A DNA stretch of 16,567 bases from JANQRV01 sp964533785 (GTDB lineage Bacteria; Bacteroidota; Bacteroidia; Chitinophagales; Saprospiraceae): the NCBI GenBank assembly GCA_964533785.1, contig CAZHNG010000133.1:1-16567 (forward strand), given 5' to 3'. Below the pieces are notes generated by a model. The model was not told the DNA's origin. It searched no databases and saw nothing but the letters and a program-made list of their open reading frames with translations. The position numbers were made by a program, and so were the translations under genes. Positions 1 to 6,258 of this stretch are shown one piece after another. Numbering within the stretch: the first letter of the stretch is position 1; each line of letters starts with the position of its first letter.

Positions 1-141
1 ACTACACTTATGTTAATTTTTAATTGCTGCCAATGGCAGGATTGCGGGATTTAACAAAGCACAGTATAAAATTTGCCACTTGTAGCCGTTTGATGACCCC
101 GCCGAACAAGTCTATTAGACAAGTCTATTTCAAGTAAATCC

Positions 142-187
142 TTGATTAAGTCATTATTTTATCGTAATATTGCAATAAAGCAATAAA
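142..187 (+). promoter_or_regulatory. Putative ars operon promoter with overlapping ArsR operator
   Basis: A TTG at 142-144 and TAATATTG at 165-172, separated by 20 nt, match the Bacteroidota -33/-7 pattern (TTTG, about 19-21 nt, TAnnTTTG) with one mismatch in the -7 box. The perfect 10-bp palindrome TATTGCAATA (168-177) overlaps the -7 box, and the octamer GCAATAAA occurs twice in tandem (172-179, 180-187). A dyad covering the -7 element is where an ArsR dimer would block polymerase. The predicted transcript would have a leader of about 25 nt and no Shine-Dalgarno sequence. The assignment is inference from position and symmetry. Confidence 0.45.
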
Positions 188-202
188 CAAATTCAAAAAC
201 AC

Positions 203-673
203 ATGAAATTATCCGCATTAAAAGAACAGCTGCAAGATTTAGACTCCCTACGATTCAAATTACCCGACGGTAGTTACGTACCAGAACATTTCCACGTAAC
301 GGAAGTGGGAAAAGTAACCCGGGATTTTATTGACTGTGGAGGTACCCGTCGTAAAGAGCAGGTGATCAACTTCCAGTTATATTACGCAACTGACTACGAT
401 CACCGGTTGGCACCCCAAAAATTAAAGGATATCATCCAACTTTCTCAGGAAAGGTTGGAATTAGAAGATTCGGAAATAGAAGTAGAATACCAATCTTCCA
501 CCATAGGAAAATACCGGCTGGGGTTTGACGGAAAGGATTTTCTGCTGCAAAATATGCAAACGGATTGTCTCGCGAAAGATAAATGCGGCATTCCGGAGGA
601 AAAACCCAAAGTTCATCTTTCACAATTAACGGTCACCCAAAGTGGTTGTGCACCGGGATCGGGTTGTTGTTAA
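203..673 (+). CDS. DUF6428-like arsenic-operon protein with Cys-rich tail
   Basis: This 156-residue soluble protein has no signal peptide or membrane segment. It resembles the DUF6428-type proteins that travel with arsR and arsenate reductase genes in Bacteroidota; their biochemical role is not established. Visible features are a conserved-looking YVPEHFHVTEVG stretch (25-36), a central alpha/beta region, and six cysteines, five of them in the last 35 residues: C122 and C128, then C149, C155 and C156 in the tail GCAPGSGCC. That tail could bind As(III) or another thiophilic metal, which is inference. It is the first gene of the operon, 45 bp ahead of arsR. The ATG at 203 has no upstream competitor, and the A-rich leader without a Shine-Dalgarno is normal for this phylum. 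Confidence 0.75.
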   Translation: MKLSALKEQLQDLDSLRFKLPDGSYVPEHFHVTEVGKVTRDFIDCGGTRRKEQVINFQLYYATDYDHRLAPQKLKDIIQLSQERLELEDSEIEVEYQSSTIGKYRLGFDGKDFLLQNMQTDCLAKDKCGIPEEKPKVHLSQLTVTQSGCAPGSGCC

Positions 674-718
674 TTTATTAAACCCTACAAAACAGTTGGG
701 TAACAAAAAACGAAAATT

Positions 719-1051
719 ATGGGATTGGTCAATACCGAAAATTTTACACGCGAACAAAACGAGATAGCCACTATTGCGAAAGCCTTGGCTCATCCCGCCA
801 GAGTAGCCATTATTCAAAAATTACTGGAAGTGAATTCTTGCATTTGCGGCGATATAGTCAACGATCTGCCCTTATCGCAACCAACGATTTCCAGGCATTT
901 AAAAGAACTAAAGGCTATCGGGATAATCAAAGGAACGATTGAAGGGACGAGCGTCAATTATTGTATCGACGGAAAGAAGTGGCGTATTATTCAATCGCTG
1001 TTCAACGACTTATTTGATACGTATGTGCTTGATCAGAATTGCGAGTGTTGA
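719..1051 (+). CDS. arsR: ArsR-family winged-helix repressor (As/Sb-type)
   Basis: A 110-residue metalloregulator of the ArsR/SmtB family. The N-terminal helix KALAHPARVAII (21-32) is typical of the family. The alpha-3 metal site appears as NSCICGD with C41 and C43, equivalent to the ELCVCDL motif of As(III)-responsive ArsR. The recognition helix follows as LSQPTISRHLKELK (52-65), then the wing (70-83). Further cysteines C82, C108 and C110 (a CEC C-terminus) could add a third ligand. Such repressors leave the operator when As(III) or Sb(III) binds. Its location inside the operon and the palindrome over the promoter upstream suggest autoregulation. The identity of the metal is inferred from the CxC site and the adjacent arsenate reductases. 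Confidence 0.9.
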   Translation: MGLVNTENFTREQNEIATIAKALAHPARVAIIQKLLEVNSCICGDIVNDLPLSQPTISRHLKELKAIGIIKGTIEGTSVNYCIDGKKWRIIQSLFNDLFDTYVLDQNCEC

Positions 1052-1092
1052 GATTTTTATTATAACAATATAGCTATTAAACAATAAGAAAT

Positions 1093-1823
1093 ATGAACTT
1101 TTTTTCGATCGCTACAGCGACTTTTTTATTGACTTTTACTTTAAGCTCTACGTACGGACAGAAGCTAAACAAAAAGCTATCTGGGTACTGTGAAGAATTT
1201 ATAACCGAATTTGATCAGATACCAGATGAAAGAAAGGAAGTCCTCAAAGCATTTGGAGATTACCTATACGATAAACAATTAACAAATGAACCAACAAAGA
1301 TCATTGTAATTTGCACGCACAATTCCAGGCGAAGTCATATCGGACAACTTTGGTTATACGCCGCTGCTGCATGGTATGGCATCGATGACCTAGATGTCTT
1401 TTCTGGAGGAACCGAAGCAACTGCCTTCCACCCAAATGCTGTGGATGCATTAGATAGAGCAGGCTTCCAATTGAGAAAAACAAATAATAATGAAAATCCG
1501 ACCTATGAGGTAAGAATGTTTAGGAGCCGAGCAAATCAAGCAGGTATGTTGATGTTTTCTAAAAAATACGACCACAGCTTGAATCCAAAAGATAACTTTG
1601 CAGCAATAATGGTTTGTAGTGAAGCTGATGCGTCTTGTCCTGTTGTGCCAGGAGCCGAAGAGAGATTTAGCATTCCTTTCGACGATCCTAGATATGTGCT
1701 GATGGAACTGCTTCCCAGGAATTTAGATACGATGAAACTGTTCGCCAGATTGGAAGAGAAATGTTTTTTGCCGTAAATTATGCCAAAGAAAGGATGGTTA
1801 TGGCAAAGGAAAGACAAAAATAA
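1093..1823 (+). CDS. arsC: Arsenate reductase (thioredoxin-type, LMW-PTP fold), frameshifted; signal-peptide-like N-terminus
   Basis: Family enzymes reduce As(V) to As(III) using a Cys triad recycled by thioredoxin. Frame 1 gives 227 residues ending at 1776. It carries the P-loop CTHNSRR (C74, R80), the redox pair in CSEADASC (C175, C182) and the DDP loop (D197-D198). After V202 (codon ending at 1698) the family C-terminus continues in the -1 frame, giving ADGT, then RYDETVRQIGREMFF, to a TAA at 1821-1823. That stop lies 9 bp before the next gene. The repaired protein is 243 residues, so one base appears lost between 1692 and 1698. The neighbouring paralogue has the same VAD sequence at this point. 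Residues 1-22 form a hydrophobic segment followed by Q23, like a Bacteroidota Sec signal, which is unusual for a cytosolic enzyme. If the frameshift is real, the C-terminal helix is lost. Confidence 0.82.
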
Positions 1824-1832
1824 ACGATTGAT

Positions 1833-2474
1833 ATGACTCTTAACAAAAAGGCCGGATTTTACCCTGCATTGCAAATTTACATCGAGGGCTTGATCAGTGA
1901 ATTTGATTGGATTCCAACCGAGCGTAAAGCGCTATTGAACAAGTTGGCAACCTACCTCCGGGATAAATTGGTAAAGGATATGCCAATCGCATTAAATTTC
2001 ATTTGTACCCATAATTCAAGAAGAAGTCACATCAGCCAAATATGGGCAGCTACCTTTGCCGCTCATTTCGGTATTGATCAGATTGATACCTATTCCGGAG
2101 GAACGGAGGCTACGGCTTTTAACCCCAGAGCAGTAGCGGCCATGCAAAGGGCAGGTTTTCAGATCATTAATCCCGGTGGTGAAAATCCGCACTATCAAGT
2201 TTCATTTGCTGAAAATGTTCCCGCGTTGGAGTGTTTCTCAAAAACTTTCGATGATCCTTTTAATCCGCAAAAGGATTTTGCTGCGATCATGACTTGTTCT
2301 CAGGCGGATGAAAATTGCCCTTTCATTCCCGGCGCCTCTTTCCGGTTGGCATTGACTTATGAGGATCCAAAAGTTGCGGATGATACCCCGCAAGAAAAAG
2401 AACGCTACGATGAGCGGGTACGGCAAATTGGGCGGGAGATTTTTTATGCTATGGATCAAATCTCTTTTACTTAA
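1833..2474 (+). CDS. arsC: Arsenate reductase (thioredoxin-type, LMW-PTP fold)
   Basis: This intact 213-residue enzyme is expected to reduce arsenate in the cytosol. The P-loop CTHNSRR holds nucleophile C58 and R64. The redox pair C155 and C162 sits in CSQADENC with the same Cys-x6-Cys spacing as C82/C89 of Staphylococcus pI258 ArsC. The catalytic-acid loop is YEDP (D178). The C-terminal helix RYDERVRQIGREIFYAM (191-207) is complete. An SGGTEATAFNPRA segment (88-100) is shared with the upstream paralogue, so the pair is a tandem duplication. There is no signal peptide. The ATG at 1833 lies 9 bp after the repaired stop of the first copy. The 3' end overlaps the convergent regulator gene by 8 bp. 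Confidence 0.9.
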   Translation: MTLNKKAGFYPALQIYIEGLISEFDWIPTERKALLNKLATYLRDKLVKDMPIALNFICTHNSRRSHISQIWAATFAAHFGIDQIDTYSGGTEATAFNPRAVAAMQRAGFQIINPGGENPHYQVSFAENVPALECFSKTFDDPFNPQKDFAAIMTCSQADENCPFIPGASFRLALTYEDPKVADDTPQEKERYDERVRQIGREIFYAMDQISFT

Positions 2475-3180
2475 AAAAGATCCATTCCACAATCTCCTCC
2501 TTCTTCCCCCGGCTAATCGGAATTTTATGATCCCCGATCTCCAGTCTATTGCCTTCCAGACTCTTCACTTTGTTCTTGGCCACAATGAACGATTTATGGA
2601 CCCGGACAAAATTATCGGCCGGCAGCATATCCTCCAGGTTTTTGAGACTCTCCAATGTCACCAAACGGGCATCTTTACAAACCAGCCGGACGTATTCCTT
2701 GAGCCCTTCGATGTATAATATATCATCGAAATAGACTTTAACGATCTTACCGTCGACTTTGATGGAAAAAAAGTCCTTGCTGGTAGTCGGAAGAATGATG
2801 GTTTGATCTTGCATACGAAAATAATGCTGTTCTTTGGCTTTGTTAACGGCCTGGAGAAAACGTTCAAAAGAAAAGGGTTTGAGCAGATAATCCACGGCAT
2901 TCAATTCAAAAGCTTCAAGGGCGTATTCGCTATAGGCAGTAGTGAAAATGACGAGGGGCGGCTTTTTTAGTGTTTTCAATAGGTTATTTCCCGACAACGT
3001 TGGCATTTGAATATCGAGAAAAAGAAGATCTACCGGTTTTTGGTTCAGAATATCCAAGGCAACCATCGGCGATTTGACTTTATCGATAATTTCTAGTTCG
3101 GGCACTTTTTTGCCGAATTCGTCCAGCAATTTAAGCGCCAGATACTCATCATCCACCAGGAGTGTTTTTATGTTTGCCAT
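2467..3180 (-). CDS. LytTR-family response regulator
   Basis: A 237-residue two-component regulator with an N-terminal receiver domain (about 4-120) and a C-terminal LytTR DNA-binding domain (about 135-235). Receiver residues are the acidic pair D10-D11, phospho-acceptor D56 in LFLDIQMP, T80, and K101 in the KPF loop. The LytTR part shows IEGLKEYVRL and VRVHKSFIV, typical of the family. An upstream in-frame ATG at 3252 would add 24 residues that do not resemble a receiver, so the start at 3180 (MANIKTLLVDDE) is preferred. That start lies inside the end of the kinase gene (32-bp overlap), implying translational coupling. The targets are unknown; one candidate site is described at 9815-9854. 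Confidence 0.93.
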   Translation of the reverse strand: MANIKTLLVDDEYLALKLLDEFGKKVPELEIIDKVKSPMVALDILNQKPVDLLFLDIQMPTLSGNNLLKTLKKPPLVIFTTAYSEYALEAFELNAVDYLLKPFSFERFLQAVNKAKEQHYFRMQDQTIILPTTSKDFFSIKVDGKIVKVYFDDILYIEGLKEYVRLVCKDARLVTLESLKNLEDMLPADNFVRVHKSFIVAKNKVKSLEGNRLEIGDHKIPISRGKKEEIVEWIFFK

Positions 3181-4210
3181 GTGTGAGTTGTAATTTAAAT
3201 TGAACGAAAAACTGGTCTTGCTGATCCTGAATATCGAGTTGATATTGCCCATTGTATTTCAAGGCCAGTCTTTTTTTGATATTCTCTAATCCCACGCCGC
3301 CTTGCCGGTCCTTTTGCCTATCCTGATCATTTTTGGAATTGATGACTCGAAAATCAAGCGTATCATTTTCTACGGATAGGTCGGCTTTTAGAAAGGCATT
3401 GGGATTAGTGTCAAAATCACCGTGTTTGAAGCCATTTTCAAGGAACGGTATGAGGATCATCGGTTCGACCAGTTGGTTTTCCGCTACCCCGGAATAATTA
3501 AACCGTACATTGGCCGGCTCTTCCATCCGCATCTGAAATAATCCGATGAATTCTTCAATATGTTCCACCTCTTTTTTTAAGCTTACCTTTTTTTCGAGTC
3601 CGTCATAAATCACGTAACGCAGGAGTTTGGAAAGCTTCAATACCATGTCCGCCGTTTGTTTTGACTCACCGACTGCCAAAGCATAAATATTATTAAGGGT
3701 ATTGAACAAAAAATGAGGGTTGATCTGAGCTCTAAGCGCTTGTAGTTGTGCTTCCCGCTGTTCATTGATGATCGCAAGATTGCGTTTTTCAGCATCATAC
3801 CGGTTATATAACATTTGGTATAAAACCCCCACCACCATAATACAAAAGTTGGTAAATAAGGCTGCCAAAAACCAGTTTTGCTTTTTTTCAATAAATGGGG
3901 ACTCTTTTAAGACGTAGGGAAAATATGTGTTCACCTCCGCCCGGAAGATGGTCGCTATTGTAAATAAGAATAAAGCAATAAGCGTAAATGGCCAGTACTT
4001 CTTTTTTTCTAAATACTGATTAACCATCCAAAGCGTAACGTAAAAAATGATCACCATTGGCAAAACATTAACGACCCCTCTCGCAAAACTGATCTTCATC
4101 GGCATAAATTGAGCAAAGACCAAACCGTAGGCTAAGAGGAAAAATAACCAAATGACGATGTGGAGGGCTATCTCCATTTTACGATTCCAATTATTTCGCT
4201 CGGTCATCAT
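3149..4210 (-). CDS. LytS/YehU-type sensor histidine kinase
   Basis: A 353-residue membrane kinase that should phosphorylate the LytTR regulator encoded just downstream. Four predicted transmembrane helices lie at roughly 12-34, 45-64, 73-90 and 113-134, with no large extracytoplasmic sensor domain. A short coiled stretch (about 138-160) leads into the His_kinase motif INPHFLFNTLNNIYAL with phospho-acceptor H166. The ATP-binding domain has an N-box (LIPFLENGFKHG, N259) and a G-box (GGVGLENIKKRL, 304-315). The signal is not evident. Upstream lies a 132-bp hairpin repeat, and its 9-bp left flanking duplication sits about 65 bp before the start codon. Confidence 0.93.
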   Translation of the reverse strand: MMTERNNWNRKMEIALHIVIWLFFLLAYGLVFAQFMPMKISFARGVVNVLPMVIIFYVTLWMVNQYLEKKKYWPFTLIALFLFTIATIFRAEVNTYFPYVLKESPFIEKKQNWFLAALFTNFCIMVVGVLYQMLYNRYDAEKRNLAIINEQREAQLQALRAQINPHFLFNTLNNIYALAVGESKQTADMVLKLSKLLRYVIYDGLEKKVSLKKEVEHIEEFIGLFQMRMEEPANVRFNYSGVAENQLVEPMILIPFLENGFKHGDFDTNPNAFLKADLSVENDTLDFRVINSKNDQDRQKDRQGGVGLENIKKRLALKYNGQYQLDIQDQQDQFFVQFKLQLTHGKHKNTPGG

Positions 4211-4275
4211 GCCTTAAAATTAATGAATTTGCCGGCTTTCTTTGCGCAGATTCAACCAATAGTAAGATTTCTTCA

Positions 4276-4425
4276 ATCAACGGTCAGCAATTTCTAATAT
4301 GGCCACCGAATGGATCGCCACGAAAACACTAAAACACAAAACCCCACAAAATTTCGTGGAAATTCGTGTTTTAGAGGTTTAGTAGCGGCTTAAAAGCCGC
4401 AAATTAGAAATTGCTGATCAACGGT
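4276..4425. mobile_element. 132-bp MITE-like hairpin element with 9-bp target-site duplication
   Basis: The element spans 4285-4416. Its ends are perfect 14-bp inverted repeats: CAGCAATTTCTAAT at 4285-4298 and its complement at 4403-4416. Allowing one mismatch the match extends to 17 bp. Immediately outside on both sides is the 9-bp direct repeat ATCAACGGT (4276-4284 and 4417-4425), the footprint of transposition. The interior is also a long imperfect palindrome folding about 4351, with a separate perfect 7-bp stem near the right end (4385-4400). It encodes nothing, so it is a non-autonomous element; the family providing the transposase is unknown. It occupies the 410-bp region between the divergent kinase and PepSY genes. 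Confidence 0.82.
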
Positions 4426-4445
4426 AAAAAATAATCACTTAAAAT

Positions 4446-4522
4446 TGGTTAGATGATCGTAAGAGTCCTCTTTTACTCCGCTTTATATTGTCAGGTTTCC
4501 ATTAATTGAAATTATCTAACCA
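4446..4522. repeat. Separated inverted repeat of 12 bp upstream of the PepSY gene
   Basis: TGGTTAGATGAT (4446-4457) recurs as its complement at 4511-4522 with one mismatch; the core GGTTAGAT is perfect at 4447-4454 and 4514-4521. About 53 bp lie between the arms. It could be a looped operator pair, a weak long hairpin, or a decayed element. It lies about 100-175 bp before the start codon at 4621. Confidence 0.4.
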
Positions 4523-4534
4523 CTCGTTGAATCA

Positions 4535-4567
4535 TTTTGCAATCCATGCATTTTCCCTCTTCTTTTG
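4535..4567 (+). promoter_or_regulatory. Possible promoter of the PepSY-like gene
   Basis: TTTTG at 4535-4539 and TTCTTTTG at 4560-4567, separated by 20 nt, resemble the Bacteroidota -33/-7 boxes with one mismatch in the -7 box (T for A at its second position). Transcription would start near 4573, giving a leader of about 48 nt. Confidence 0.35.
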
Positions 4568-4620
4568 TAACCGTCGTTCAACGATTATTAAACCAAAAAC
4601 ATTCATTAAATTTTTAATTC

Positions 4621-5145
4621 ATGAAAACCGTATTTGTTTTTTTCTTAGTGGTGAGCCTTTCTGGCTCTGCGATGGCTCAACTGAATTTTAACCTTAAGGT
4701 CATTTCGGCTGAAGAGGTTCCGGAAGCTGTACAGGCTGCTCAAACCAGTTATTTTCCCGGCCTTACGGTCAATCTTTGGGAAGAGCAAACTGCTAGTGGA
4801 CCCGAAAATGCTGTTACCAGATTTGTAGCAAATTTCAAAGATGGTAACGGCCAGGTGATCAGAGCCCGTTACCTTAAAGACGGCCAGGGTACTACGGCAA
4901 CTACCTATTATGCTCGTGGAAATCAATTGCCATCCGTTATTCAGGCAGCTGCTGCCGAAAATTATCCTGATTTTATTCTGAGGACTGGAGAAAAGCTACA
5001 GTTGCTTGCCAAAGGGACCACCATTTTCCGAATTCGCCTTCGTAAGGGCATTAAAAAGCTCGTTGTTTATGTCGATAGCAACGGCGAGGAGATTTCCCGC
5101 AATGAGGTACCTACGGAAGTGCTGGAAGAAGAGAATGCTGATTAA
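4621..5145 (+). CDS. Secreted PepSY-like domain protein
   Basis: This 174-residue protein has a clear Sec signal peptide (residues 1-19, AxA cleavage in SAMA before Q20). The mature part looks like two related alpha/beta repeats. One runs from about 32 to 92 (VPEAVQAAQTSYFPGL, then FKDGNGQVIRARY). The other runs from about 104 to 160 (LPSVIQAAAAENYPDF, then LVVYVDSNGEEI). A helix of the form VPxxVxxAxxxxFP followed by strands ending in a DxNG turn is the pattern of PepSY-like, BLIP-like periplasmic proteins of Bacteroidota. Their function is unknown. The C-terminus is acidic (EVLEEENAD). The gene stands alone and is followed by a strong terminator. Confidence 0.75.
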   Translation: MKTVFVFFLVVSLSGSAMAQLNFNLKVISAEEVPEAVQAAQTSYFPGLTVNLWEEQTASGPENAVTRFVANFKDGNGQVIRARYLKDGQGTTATTYYARGNQLPSVIQAAAAENYPDFILRTGEKLQLLAKGTTIFRIRLRKGIKKLVVYVDSNGEEISRNEVPTEVLEEENAD

Positions 5146-5169
5146 TCCCGAGTAATATGTTTGTTCACT

Positions 5170-5200
5170 GCCCTGCGAAACCCATTCGCAGGGCGCTTTT
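5170..5200 (+). terminator. Rho-independent terminator after the PepSY-like gene
   Basis: A perfect 10-bp stem (5170-5179 with 5185-5194, GCCCTGCGAA pairing with its complement), a 5-nt loop ACCCA, then GCTTTT. It lies 25 bp past the stop codon and separates this gene from the next one. Confidence 0.9.
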
Positions 5201-5284
5201 GATTAGAAAGCAGCATCCAATGTTTTTCTTATTGGAATACACCTTTTAGTTAGTCTGCTATTTTGCCATAAATAAAATATCGAG

Positions 5285-6106
5285 ATGAAAGAATATACCA
5301 TCCATTACCTAACACCTTTAGTGGTCAATACCTTAAGATACTTCATACTGGCAGGTATCCCATTCATTGTATTTTACATACTTTTCCCAGAAGTATTTTC
5401 AAAAAATAAAATCCAATCGCGCTTTGCTAAGCAAAAGGATTTTATTCGGGAAATCCTCCATTCCATGCAAACTACCCTGGTTATAGCAGGAATTGCCATA
5501 CTGATGCTACATACCCCATTCAAAGCATACCTTCGGGTTTATTACGATCTTTCAACGTATCCTCTATGGTGGATACCTGTAAGTCTGTTCCTAACATTCA
5601 TCTTACATGATACCTACTTTTATTGGATGCACCGAATCATTCATCATCCTAAGTTGTACAAACGTGTCCACCTCCTGCACCATAAGTCCGTCAATCCATC
5701 ACCCTGGACGTCCTATGCGTTTCATATCTATGAGAGTTTGTTGGAAGCCATAATAGCGCCGATCATTTTATTCATTCTACCCTTGCATCCATTGACCCTT
5801 ATTTTGTATGTAACCCTTTCTTTTGCATTCAACGTGTATGGTCATCTGGGGTATGAAATTGCTCCGAGGTGGTTTCGACATTCTTTTCTTTTCGAAATTA
5901 TGAATACCTCGATCCACCACAATCTTCATCACGCCAAATCTAAAGGCAATTACGGCTTGTATTTCCGGGTGTGGGATAGATTGATGGGAACCGAACATCC
6001 GGATTATATTAAAGTATATGATAAAATTCAGGAAAGGAGGTTTGGTAAAGCTGCGTCTACTAATTTTTCTTGGAAAAAGGCGGGAGGTTTGTTTAATCTG
6101 TTTTAG
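5285..6106 (+). CDS. Sterol desaturase / fatty acid hydroxylase family protein
   Basis: A 273-residue integral membrane di-iron oxygenase of the ERG3/fatty-acid-hydroxylase superfamily. Hydrophobic segments lie near 13-35, 62-77, 94-110 and 155-185. The histidine clusters are HDTYFYWMHRIIHH (H108, H116, H120, H121), HLLHHKS (H129, H132, H133) with H147, and HHNLHH (H211, H212, H215, H216) followed by NYGLYFRVWDRLMGT (222-236), all hallmarks of the family. It probably hydroxylates or desaturates a membrane lipid using O2; the substrate cannot be read from sequence. A possible promoter (TTG at 5232-5234, TATTTTG at 5259-5265) precedes it, though its 24-nt spacing is longer than usual. It appears monocistronic and converges on the dioxygenase gene. 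Confidence 0.9.
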   Translation: MKEYTIHYLTPLVVNTLRYFILAGIPFIVFYILFPEVFSKNKIQSRFAKQKDFIREILHSMQTTLVIAGIAILMLHTPFKAYLRVYYDLSTYPLWWIPVSLFLTFILHDTYFYWMHRIIHHPKLYKRVHLLHHKSVNPSPWTSYAFHIYESLLEAIIAPIILFILPLHPLTLILYVTLSFAFNVYGHLGYEIAPRWFRHSFLFEIMNTSIHHNLHHAKSKGNYGLYFRVWDRLMGTEHPDYIKVYDKIQERRFGKAASTNFSWKKAGGLFNLF

Positions 6107-6135
6107 GTTAATGCATGACTTTCTTAATCATTTTT

Positions 6136-6175
6136 GTTTATTTGTTTATGCGTTTATATGTTTATCTATTTATGG
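6136..6175. repeat. Five-copy degenerate 8-bp tandem repeat
   Basis: The unit GTTTATNN occurs in tandem with 8-bp period at 6136, 6144, 6152 and 6160, plus a fifth copy ATTTATGG at 6168. The hexamer is constant while the two following bases vary (TT, GC, AT, CT, GG). It lies in the 152-bp gap between convergent genes. Confidence 0.75.
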
Positions 6176-6258
6176 CAAAAACGCCTGAAACACATCAACC
6201 TATCAATGTTGAAATAGCATGAATGGCTCAGCTAATCAGTTACTAAAGTGACAAAGTA

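Noticed and set aside
1693..1776. Programmed -1 ribosomal frameshifting in arsC
   Set aside because: No slippery heptamer or clear downstream pseudoknot is visible at the junction, and a similar one-base loss in an unrelated gene of the window argues for indel or sequencing error.
4385..4400. Separate rho-independent terminator (GCGGCTT-AA-AAGCCGC)
   Set aside because: The 7-bp stem has a 2-nt loop and no following T run; it is an internal part of the 132-bp mobile element.
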